From positions 1 through 40,796 of the forward strand of contig JAANWX010000105.1 of the NCBI GenBank assembly GCA_018263575.1: a stretch of DNA of 40,796 nucleotides. The letters are read 5' to 3'. The DNA comes from Chloroflexota bacterium. Its GTDB lineage: Bacteria > Chloroflexota > Anaerolineae > Anaerolineales > UBA11858. Numbering within the stretch: position 1 is the stretch's first letter; every line of letters begins with the position of its first letter. The notes under the pieces were generated by a model. That model ran no database searches. It was not told the origin of the DNA and was given only the letters and a program-made list of their open reading frames with translations. A program made the translations under genes and the position numbers. Positions 31,398 to 38,168 of the stretch are shown here, piece after piece.

Positions 31398-32641
31398 TGA
31401 TAACTCGTCCTCCCGTCATGATTCTTTAGCTCTTGTTTGTGTGAAGGCTGTCCAGGGGCAATACCTCTCCGCCGGCGTTCCTGATTGATCATGTTCGTTA
31501 ATAGATCTTTTTCCTCGTAAGTGACCACGGCTATCTCATGGGAGCGGTGGAGCAGGTAGGGATAGCCTTTGGCGCCCAAGGTTTGGCATTGGTGAATTAA
31601 AACAGCATGCAAGGCATCCAGTTTGGCACGATCCTCCGCGACCCAGGCGGGGATCTCTACCCTGGCCAACCAGGGATGGTTTTCGCGCCCCACGTTGAGG
31701 TAAAAAAAATGCAGGGTGAGGGTGGGGGGATACTCTGAGCGTTTTTGGGATTGGATGCCAAAGACCGCCGAGCGTTCTCCCGGCCCTAGACGCGGGGTGA
31801 ACAAATCCGCGTCCGAGACCCCTCTGAACTGGCGGTTGCGTCCGGCTTCAGAAAGGTGATCTTCCTCCAAGCGCGCAATTTCTACTAATCTCACCACCAA
31901 ATCAGCCTGAGGTTTATCCACATAACCGGCTGTAACGGCGCCGCAGGCAATTAATTGATGAAGTGAATCCATATATTCATTAAATGCTTCTTGAATGGCT
32001 GCCGAATCTTTACCTGAAGTATCTCCCATACCCCACAGCTCCAAGGGGCCGTCGGTAAGGGTGATCATCAACGGGGGATTTTGGGTCTTTTGATAGCGTG
32101 CTAGTAACGCCCCCATATTTTGAGAAGAGACACGTGCAAGATATTCTTCAGCCCATTGCGCTAGATATTTCCGCTCAGCGAGGTCACGTTCCAAGGCTAC
32201 GTGCCCCGAGGAGACACTGCCGTATTTTGTGTACATGTCATCGCCATATTTGAGCTTGGTCTCTATGAATGTCTCCGGAGCGGCTGACTGACTCAAGTCG
32301 AGCACTATGCCGCCCACATTAATGAGATAATAATCCGCCGCGGCGTGCGGGTCGGGATTGATCTGGGAACCATCCGCGGCCAGGAGAAGGGCGTCAGCGG
32401 GCACCTCAGGGAGAGGGTAGCTGGCGGTCAACGGCTCTGAGACCGGCAAGGCGCAGCGCAATCTTGGCCTTAGCTCCACAGCGCGTCCGACTTTGGCCCG
32501 CAGGGCGTCAGTGTCTTGGGCACAGTCGTCCAAGAGTTGATTGGCCCTTTGGCGCATAGCTCGGAGGCGATCCTCACGGATGACCGAGGTCTCGCCAAGC
32601 TCTTTTATTTGCGGTTGAAGTTGGGGGTAGTTGAGGGGCAT
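31394..32641 (-). CDS. NurA-like nuclease
   Basis: The start was placed at ATG 32641, because upstream in-frame sequence is only TTTCCCAG repeat; this gives 415 residues. A NurA core is visible: ALLLAADGSQINPDPHAAADYYLINVGGI (first catalytic aspartate in DGS), LMITLTDGPLELWG, AVTAGYVDKPQADLVVRLVEI and, near the end, HPWLARVEIPAW with GYPYLLHRSHEIAVVT. NurA is a manganese-dependent 5'-3' nuclease that resects DNA ends together with HerA. No HerA gene is adjacent. The upstream leader is a long C-rich array and there is no Shine-Dalgarno sequence. Confidence 0.8.
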   Translation of the reverse strand: MPLNYPQLQPQIKELGETSVIREDRLRAMRQRANQLLDDCAQDTDALRAKVGRAVELRPRLRCALPVSEPLTASYPLPEVPADALLLAADGSQINPDPHAAADYYLINVGGIVLDLSQSAAPETFIETKLKYGDDMYTKYGSVSSGHVALERDLAERKYLAQWAEEYLARVSSQNMGALLARYQKTQNPPLMITLTDGPLELWGMGDTSGKDSAAIQEAFNEYMDSLHQLIACGAVTAGYVDKPQADLVVRLVEIARLEEDHLSEAGRNRQFRGVSDADLFTPRLGPGERSAVFGIQSQKRSEYPPTLTLHFFYLNVGRENHPWLARVEIPAWVAEDRAKLDALHAVLIHQCQTLGAKGYPYLLHRSHEIAVVTYEEKDLLTNMINQERRRRGIAPGQPSHKQELKNHDGRTSYQ

Positions 32642-32875
32642 TGGTTGGTATATTGGGAAACTGGGAAACCGGGAAACTGGGAAACTGGGAAACCGGGAAA
32701 CTGGGAAACTGGGAAACTGGGAAACTGGGAAATTGGTGCGCTGCACCTGGTTTTAGTCGGGTAGTCTGGTAGTCGCTAGTCTGGCAGTCTGGTAGTCGCT
32801 AGTCGGGTAGTCTGGTAGTCAAGGTGCGCTGCACTTGCAGTCCAAAGTGCATTGCACCTGGTTTTTATCGGGGAG
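32642..32875. repeat. TTTCCCAG array and GTGCNNTGCAC palindromes upstream of the NurA-like gene
   Basis: On the plus strand GGGAAACT/GGGAAACC units run about 12 times (32655-32733); on the coding minus strand this is a C-rich leader. Next come GGTGCGCTGCACC, GTAGTCTGGTAGTCGCTAG repeats and AGTGCATTGCACC, relatives of the palindromes at 3650 and 4330. Confidence 0.85.
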
Positions 32876-32899
32876 CCGTTAGTTTGGTAATCAGGTAGC

Positions 32900-33045
32900 G
32901 GCTCGGAAAATATTTGGAACTGGTTTCCGCTCCGGTTTCCTGCTGCCCGGTTTCCTGCTGCCCGGTTTCCTGCTCCCCGGTTTCCTGTTCCCCGGTTTCC
33001 TGTTCCCTGGTTTCCTGCTCCCTGGTTTCCTGATTTACCGCTTTT
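32900..33045 (-). repeat. CCTGGTTT / CCCGGTTT array after the AAA ATPase gene
   Basis: Twelve-base units such as CCCGGTTTCCTG (plus strand) are repeated about nine times. On the coding strand of the 33125-34357 gene they read CAGGAAACCGGG, a G-rich post-stop tract. Confidence 0.85.
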
Positions 33046-33124
33046 GTCACCGAACATTTGTTTCAGGTATTTTACATGAAAATGGGTGTTTGTACAAGAC
33101 CGTCATGTCAGAAAGTTACTGACA

Positions 33125-34357
33125 CTATAGCTCCCAAGCAGTAATAACTCTACTTCGTCTCTGTTCAGACAAGTTATTATGTAGAGTCACCACGTAACCT
33201 TTTTCTAGTTGAGCAGATTTTAGCCGCTTATCCAAAATGCTTAGGTGTTTAGCAGTTACAGTTTGTTTAACCTCCAAACCCACCTCACCATCAACCACAA
33301 AATCTATCTCCCTGCCAGAGCTAGTTTGATAATAGGTAAGATCATAATCATTAACCAAATTCATCATAACGCTATTTTCTAGCTGGCTACCCTGATTAAG
33401 TTCACCCATAATTTGAGCTAAACCAGTATCAGTAAAGTAGACTTTATCTTGTGAAGAAACTTGATTGTCTGGGCTTGATTTTTGCGAAATCAGTTTAATT
33501 ACATAAGTAGCCTGCAAAAATTCAAGATAGTCATATACTTTTTGTCTCCCAACCCCCAAGGTATTAGCCAAATTATTGACACTCACCTTATGGCCTACTC
33601 TTTGCGTTAACAGCACCAGGAGATTCCTGATTATAGAGATATTGCTGAAATCCGTTAAAGAAGATACATCGATCTGAAAATACGAATTAACAATGTCGCG
33701 TAAGATCTGTTGTTTTAAATCCTTATCATCCATCAAAACTACTTTTGGAAAACCACCATACTTCATATAACTCTTGTAAAGCCTCCGATATTTATCCTGC
33801 AAAGCCAGAGTATTTCTGTCAGCTTTTTCTTGCCAACTCAGATTTTGATCAGTGTAAGCATAGTTAGAAGAAGAGCCTATCTTGACTTCTTTAAAGCACA
33901 GGAATTCCTGAAAACTAAGAGGGTACAAATCAAGCACATATTTTCTACCTGCTAAACTTTCATTGAAGTGATTTTTTAAATAAAAGCTACTGGAACCTGA
34001 TACCACAAATTTAACTTGATAGTTATCAAAAAAGTACTTAATAACTGAAGTGATATTTGGTGCTAGCTGGATCTCATCCAAAAAAACATAAGCTTTTTGA
34101 GAGAAATTCAAACCTTCTTCCTCCAGGGAAAGTTTAATATCTCGATAGTTGTTCTGGCTAAAAATATTCCTGACAAAAATGTCTTCCAAGTCAAAAAATA
34201 ATTTGTTTGTGGAATTGGTTTTAGAGAAAAGATTTTTGAGAAGAGTAGTTTTACCAACCCGTCTCATACCGGTTAATACCACCACTTCCTCTTGTTTGAA
34301 ATATTGGTCAAGTTTGGACTGAATTAATCTAGGATAGAATACTGATTTATTATTCAT
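33125..34357 (-). CDS. AAA ATPase with DUF4143-type C-terminus
   Basis: The 410-residue protein is of the AAA_14/DUF4143 class: Walker A LTGMRRVGKTTLL, DLED, Walker B AYVFLDEIQLAP and the sensor-type VVSGSSSFYLKNHFNE. LAGRKYVLDLYPLSFQEFL and a C-terminal DUF4143-like domain follow, with a winged helix (VNNLANTLGVGRQKVYDYLEFLQATYVI) and a nuclease-fold-like end (EIDFVVDGEVGLEVKQT). These genes occur widely as mobile singletons of unknown role. The gene is strongly AT-rich (many AAA, TTT and ATT codons) compared with its GC-richer neighbours, which points to recent transfer. It is flanked by repeats on both sides. Confidence 0.85.
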   Translation of the reverse strand: MNNKSVFYPRLIQSKLDQYFKQEEVVVLTGMRRVGKTTLLKNLFSKTNSTNKLFFDLEDIFVRNIFSQNNYRDIKLSLEEEGLNFSQKAYVFLDEIQLAPNITSVIKYFFDNYQVKFVVSGSSSFYLKNHFNESLAGRKYVLDLYPLSFQEFLCFKEVKIGSSSNYAYTDQNLSWQEKADRNTLALQDKYRRLYKSYMKYGGFPKVVLMDDKDLKQQILRDIVNSYFQIDVSSLTDFSNISIIRNLLVLLTQRVGHKVSVNNLANTLGVGRQKVYDYLEFLQATYVIKLISQKSSPDNQVSSQDKVYFTDTGLAQIMGELNQGSQLENSVMMNLVNDYDLTYYQTSSGREIDFVVDGEVGLEVKQTVTAKHLSILDKRLKSAQLEKGYVVTLHNNLSEQRRSRVITAWEL

Positions 34358-34495
34358 TTATAATTTTCCCTTTAGCCCCACCGAAAAATGAGCCGTTATC
34401 CAGGAAGCAAACAAAACACCAAGAGGATCTCCGCTGACACCTACTATGCCTTGTGATTTCATTTGTAATTAGTAACTTCTCAATATTCCGGGGAA

Positions 34496-34565
34496 ATGTA
34501 GGTCGAAATGGTATTTCGGTGCAAAGTTGCACTTTGCCTAAGCGATTTACCAAATCGCCCTACAT
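34496..34565. repeat. Four-way-junction (cloverleaf) repeat
   Basis: An outer 7-bp stem, ATGTAGG (34496-34502) with CCTACAT (34559-34565), encloses three perfect hairpins: CGAAAT-GGT-ATTTCG (34504-34518), GCAAAGT-TGC-ACTTTGC (34521-34537) and GCGATTT-ACC-AAATCGC (34542-34558). Each loop is three bases. It is not a tRNA, because loop sizes and conserved bases do not match. Fragments of the same family occur at 24585 and 20262-20280. Confidence 0.9.
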
Positions 34566-34590
34566 CAGCCCTCTATTTTTTGAGATGATA

Positions 34591-34652
34591 CCGTAATTAG
34601 ACAAATTTTACTTCATCTCCCCTATTTTGTCAATATTCCGATACAATTACGG
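34591..34652. repeat. Interrupted inverted repeat CCGTAATT...AATTACGG
   Basis: CCGTAATT (34591-34598) pairs with AATTACGG (34645-34652), and inside them GACAAA (34600-34605) pairs with TTTGTC (34626-34631). It lies just after the cloverleaf, in AT-rich DNA. It may be another small mobile element or a terminator. TATTTTTTGAGATGATAC next to it resembles 391-407. Confidence 0.5.
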
Positions 34653-34776
34653 GGGGTTCTTGTCTACATATACATACAATATAGAGGGGTAGATTTACCG
34701 ATTAAGCCGCGAATAAATTGCGGGCTTGCAGCAGGCGCACCAGAGGTGCCATGCAAAGCCAGATAGAATCCGACTC

Positions 34777-35030
34777 CCCTGTTTACCTTGTTTACCTTGT
34801 TTACCTTGTTTACCTTGTTTACCTTGTTTACCCTGTTTACCCTGTTTACCCTATTTACCCCTCTCTCCGCTCGCCACTTGCCCACCTGCCACTTGCCCAC
34901 CTGCCACCTGCCACCTGCCACATGCAAACTTGCAAACTTGCAAACTTGCACACCTGCACACCTGCCACATGCTACCTGCAAACTCACTCCACTCCCAATC
35001 CACCAGTTTCCCAATATACCAACCCCCATA
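34777..35030 (+). repeat. C-rich multi-unit tandem array before the PH-domain gene
   Basis: Nine-base CCTTGTTTA / CCCTGTTTA units run about nine times (34777-34860). They are followed by CCACTTGCCCACCTG units (34873-34920), AAACTTGC and ACACCTGC units (34925-34970), and CCAATATACCAACCCCC. Open frames through these units encode LFTLFT- or VYLVYL-type repeats and are artefacts. Confidence 0.9.
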
Positions 35031-35031
35031 G

Positions 35032-35037
35032 TATAAT
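35032..35037 (+). promoter_or_regulatory. -10 box for a probable leaderless PH-domain transcript
   Basis: TATAAT (preceded by ATAG) ends 7 bp before ATG 35045, with only ACCCCCC between. Transcription would start at or next to the start codon. The -10 sits at the very end of the C-rich array. Confidence 0.55.
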
Positions 35038-35044
35038 ACCCCCC

Positions 35045-35947
35045 ATGGAAAACACCTACACCTTCCACCCGCCCCGCCGGATGGGAACTCTTTTTCACCA
35101 CCTAAGCATTACCTTGCTAACTAGCGCAGGGTTGTGGGGGATATGGCAAATCAGCCAGGCCCAGGTAGGCCCCCAACTTCTCCTTTATCTCTTCACCCTG
35201 TTAATCGCCTTATTCACCATTCCCTTCCTCATTTACCGCTATTACGCCCTGCGGAATTCCAGCTACACCCTCACCAGAGAAGGTATCCACATTCATTGGG
35301 GATGGCGGAACGAAACCATCCCCATGAACACCATCCACTGGGTTCACCCTACCGATGACCTGGAGACCCCGCTCCGCCCGCCCCGCATTCGCTGGCCTGG
35401 GGCCATAATCGGCAAACGAAAATTCACCCGCGGCCCTTCCGTAGAATTCATGGCTTCCCGACAGAAAGACCTGCTCGTACTTGCTACTGCCAATCACTAT
35501 TATGCTATCTCACCCAAAAATGTGAATCAATTTCTAGCCGCTTTCCACAATCTCACCGAATTAGGCTCTCTCCACAACATACCCCACGAATCCACCCATT
35601 CCACAGCCTTGCTATCACAAATATGGCAGGAAAAACCTGCCTTCTACACCGTCATGGCCGGCTTGATGCTTAATTTCAGCCTCTTGATATGGGCACTTTT
35701 CATCATCCCCAATCGCTCCCAAATATCACTGGGGTTCACCCCCCAAGGTCTTCCTCACGCTCCCCTCGACAGCGTGCGCCTGATCCTCCTGCCCATCCTT
35801 AACACACTAAGTTTCCTCACCAATTTTATTTTGGGCTTATTCCTCTTCCGAAGTGCTCAAAATAAACTTCTCTCCTACCTCCTGTGGGGGAGCAGCATCT
35901 TGGTTGCTCTTATTCTCCACACTGGCGTCTACTTTATCACCAAATAA
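35045..35947 (+). CDS. PH-domain-like membrane protein
   Basis: The 300-residue protein has an N-terminal membrane pair (LSITLLTSAGLWGIWQI and LLLYLFTLLIALFTIPFLIYRYYALR), a bacterial-PH-like beta domain (SSYTLTREGIHIHWGWRNETIPMNTIHWV...SVEFMASRQKDLLVLATANHYYAISPKNVNQFLAAF), and two to three more helices. The order of strands and the closing ISPxNxxxFLxAF helix suit the bPH_6/PH-like families; the function of these is not known. The gene is preceded by a C-rich array and by a -10 so close to the ATG that the mRNA is probably leaderless. Confidence 0.7.
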   Translation: MENTYTFHPPRRMGTLFHHLSITLLTSAGLWGIWQISQAQVGPQLLLYLFTLLIALFTIPFLIYRYYALRNSSYTLTREGIHIHWGWRNETIPMNTIHWVHPTDDLETPLRPPRIRWPGAIIGKRKFTRGPSVEFMASRQKDLLVLATANHYYAISPKNVNQFLAAFHNLTELGSLHNIPHESTHSTALLSQIWQEKPAFYTVMAGLMLNFSLLIWALFIIPNRSQISLGFTPQGLPHAPLDSVRLILLPILNTLSFLTNFILGLFLFRSAQNKLLSYLLWGSSILVALILHTGVYFITK

Positions 35948-35977
35948 TCCCCACATATGCTCAACGTAGCACACACG

Positions 35978-36029
35978 TTTTCCACACAGCACCCGCAGTT
36001 ATCCACAGTTTACCCCCTAGTTATCCACA
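35978..36029 (+). promoter_or_regulatory. Three phased DnaA boxes
   Basis: TTTTCCACA (35978-35986), TTATCCACA (35999-36007) and TTATCCACA (36021-36029) lie in the same orientation at 21 and 22 bp spacing, about two helical turns. The last two are perfect consensus boxes. AT-rich sequence follows (36070-36110), but no long unwinding element. No dnaA or dnaN gene is nearby. It could be an origin-like site, a DnaA-titration site, or a DnaA-controlled promoter of the 36113 gene. Confidence 0.65.
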
Positions 36030-36112
36030 GTTTTCGGCAAATTCCCCTTGGCACCGCACTCTAAGAACATGAGCTAATTTAGTGTCTTCTCAATATTATA
36101 AAGATTCTTCCT

Positions 36113-37984
36113 ATGACCGTTGAAATGTGGATCACTTTAGGAATTCTGGCAACAGCCATTCTTTTATTCATCACCGAATGGCTTCGGGTGGACCTGGTTG
36201 CCCTGGGCGTGGTTATCAGCCTTATGGTGAGCGGCGTCCTCTCACCCGAAGAAGCTATCCAAGGTTTTTCGAGTCAAGTGGTTCTAACAGTGGCCGCGCT
36301 TTTCGTGGTAGGCGGGGCTGCTATGCAAACCGGCCTTGCCGATGTCATTGGCCAACGTATCCTGACTTTGACAGGGAACAGCCCACCCCGTTTGACGGCG
36401 GTCATCATGGGCACGGTGGCTCTCCTCTCAGGCTTCATTAGCGATACAGGCACCGTAGCCGTCATGGCCCCCACCGTTCTCAGCCTGAGCTGGCGCTCTA
36501 GAATCCAGCCATCGAAATTGCTTCTTCCCCTGTCTATTGGCTCCCTGCTTGGAGGAGCCACAACCCTGATCGGCACGCCGCCGAATATTATTGTCAGCGA
36601 TTTGTTAGTAAAAAATGGACTGCCTCCCTTCCAGTTCTTCGACTTCACGCCCATTGGCCTCGCTATCCTTGCTGCTGGGATACTCTTTGTCACCGCAACG
36701 AGCCGCTGGCTCCTCCCTGACCGGGTTGCTTCTCCCGATGTTCAGCGCGTCGAAACACCAGATGAGTTGGTACAGCTCTATAAATTGCCTGAAGGTCTCT
36801 TTCGCTTGCGGGTGCGGAAAAGGTCACCTTTGGCCGAAAAAACCCTGGAAGATGCTGCCCTACGCAAAAACTTCTCTCTCACAGTATTGGAAATCCTCCG
36901 CTCCCCCGCCCCAAGGCCTCTCGCCAAGGTCGGGGATAAACGTCTCATCCTCCAGGAAGAAGAGCCTAAAAGCATCCCCCTCACGCCCCAAACCAAGCTC
37001 CACGCTAACGACATTCTCATCTGCCAAGGAGAACCAGGGGACATCAGCCAAGCTTCAGCACATTGGAAGTTAGGGCTTCAACCAGCCCAGGCCAAGGACA
37101 AAGAATCCCTAGTGAACAATGAGGTCGGCGTCGCGGAAGTGCTTTTACCTCCCCGCTCCTCTCTGATTGGCAAAACGCTGGTCTCAGCCCATTTTGGCAG
37201 TCGACATAAATTAACCGTGTTAAGCATTAACCGCCCGGGGGTGAAAAGACAACTCCCGCTCAAAGAAACCAAGCTGGAATTTGGAGACACCTTGCTGGTC
37301 CAAGGCTCCTGGAAGGACATCCTAGCCCTCCGAAAGAAACGTCGTGATTTTGTGGTAGCTGGTCAGCCCGAAGCCATGAGCGGACCTCCCAAACAAGGGA
37401 GAGCGCCCCTGGCTTTGCTTATCCTGGCCGGTATGCTGGTTTTGTTAGTTGCCAACTTTATGCCCATGACTACGGTGACTATGCTGGCCGGGTTTTTGAT
37501 GATCATTGTCGGCTGCCTGAGTATAGACGACGCCTACAAGGCTGTGGATTGGAAGAGTCTGGTGCTGATCGCCGGTATGCTTCCCATGAGCACTGCCTTG
37601 CAAAAGGTAGGCCTGGTCAATGTGGGAGCGGACTGGTTGGCCCGAACATTGGGTGAGATGGGGACAGTTCCCATCATGGCTACTTTATTTTTGATTACGT
37701 CTCTTTTTACACAGGTGATTTCTAATACCGCGACCACGGTTTTAATTGCGCCAATTGCTTTTTCAATTTCACAAAAATTAGGGGTACAACCTCACGCATT
37801 TTTGATGCTGGTGGCTATCGCATCCTCCACCGCTTTCGCCTCGCCCGTGGCTTCTCCGGTGAACACCTTGGTAATGGGCGCAGGAGATTATCGTTTCAGT
37901 GATTATTTGAAAATTGGTCTCCCCCTGATCTTGATTTCCTTGGTAATTGCTGTGCTTATCTTGCCGCTGCTTTGGCCGTTCTAA
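36113..37984 (+). CDS. SLC13/ArsB-type permease with two RCK_C domains
   Basis: The 623-residue membrane transporter has an N-terminal half (about 1-205) with FITEWLRVDLVALGVVISLMVSG, SGFISDTGTVAVMAPTVLSL and GGATTLIGTPPNIIV, signature segments of the DASS/SLC13 family, which take up di-anions or sulfate with sodium. Between the halves are two RCK_C/TrkA-C domains (about 225-310 and 335-415), a common insertion in bacterial members. The second half has VLLVANFMPMTTVTMLAG and TQVISNTATTVLIAPIAFSISQ, then SPVASPVNTLVMGAGDYRFSDYLKIG. The substrate cannot be deduced. A TATAAA lies about 10 bp before the ATG, and no Shine-Dalgarno sequence is present. Confidence 0.87.
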   Translation: MTVEMWITLGILATAILLFITEWLRVDLVALGVVISLMVSGVLSPEEAIQGFSSQVVLTVAALFVVGGAAMQTGLADVIGQRILTLTGNSPPRLTAVIMGTVALLSGFISDTGTVAVMAPTVLSLSWRSRIQPSKLLLPLSIGSLLGGATTLIGTPPNIIVSDLLVKNGLPPFQFFDFTPIGLAILAAGILFVTATSRWLLPDRVASPDVQRVETPDELVQLYKLPEGLFRLRVRKRSPLAEKTLEDAALRKNFSLTVLEILRSPAPRPLAKVGDKRLILQEEEPKSIPLTPQTKLHANDILICQGEPGDISQASAHWKLGLQPAQAKDKESLVNNEVGVAEVLLPPRSSLIGKTLVSAHFGSRHKLTVLSINRPGVKRQLPLKETKLEFGDTLLVQGSWKDILALRKKRRDFVVAGQPEAMSGPPKQGRAPLALLILAGMLVLLVANFMPMTTVTMLAGFLMIIVGCLSIDDAYKAVDWKSLVLIAGMLPMSTALQKVGLVNVGADWLARTLGEMGTVPIMATLFLITSLFTQVISNTATTVLIAPIAFSISQKLGVQPHAFLMLVAIASSTAFASPVASPVNTLVMGAGDYRFSDYLKIGLPLILISLVIAVLILPLLWPF

Positions 37985-38168
37985 AGTTGGTATATTGGGA
38001 AACTGGGAGATTGGGAGGCTGGGAGATTGGGAAACTGGGGGATTGGGAGACTGGTAGACTGGGAAACTGGGAAATTAGTATACTGGTATATTGGTCACGA
38101 CCAATATACCAGTATACCAATATTACCAATACACCAATTACCAATATACCAACCCCCAATCTACCAAC
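37985..38168. repeat. Convergent repeat spacer with mirrored polarity
   Basis: On the plus strand, GGGAAACT and GGGAGATT units follow the SLC13 stop (37995-38075). The tract switches at a perfect hairpin (38078-38117) to CCAATAC / CCAATATA units up to the lysS stop at 38169. Each gene thus has G-rich repeats after its own stop. The plus-strand half contains a G-quadruplex motif. Confidence 0.9.
38078..38117. terminator. Symmetric hairpin at the convergent SLC13/lysS junction
   Basis: A perfect inverted repeat has 19-bp arms (38078-38096 and 38099-38117) around the two-base loop AC. The arm reads GTATACTGGTATATTGGTC. There is no U tract on either side, so it is not a classical Rho-independent terminator; a stem of this strength at the meeting point could still stop transcription from both directions. 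Confidence 0.5.

Noticed and set aside
32642-32746. N-terminal extension of the NurA-like protein with FPVSRFPS repeats
   Set aside because: It is translation of the TTTCCCAG array; the ATG at 32641 follows it directly.
32900-33050. A short coding region with repeated Gln-Glu-Thr or Gly-Asn-Arg residues on the minus strand
   Set aside because: The frame is open only because of the 12-base repeat; it has no ribosome site and no non-repeat part.
34496-34565. A tRNA gene, because of the cloverleaf fold
   Set aside because: All loops are three bases, there is no T-loop or anticodon loop consensus, and the stems do not have tRNA lengths.
34718-35044. Open frames with YLVYLV, LPCLPC or LFTLFT repeats before the PH-domain gene
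   Set aside because: They arise from a 9-base tandem repeat, which keeps all three frames open; the real start is ATG 35045.
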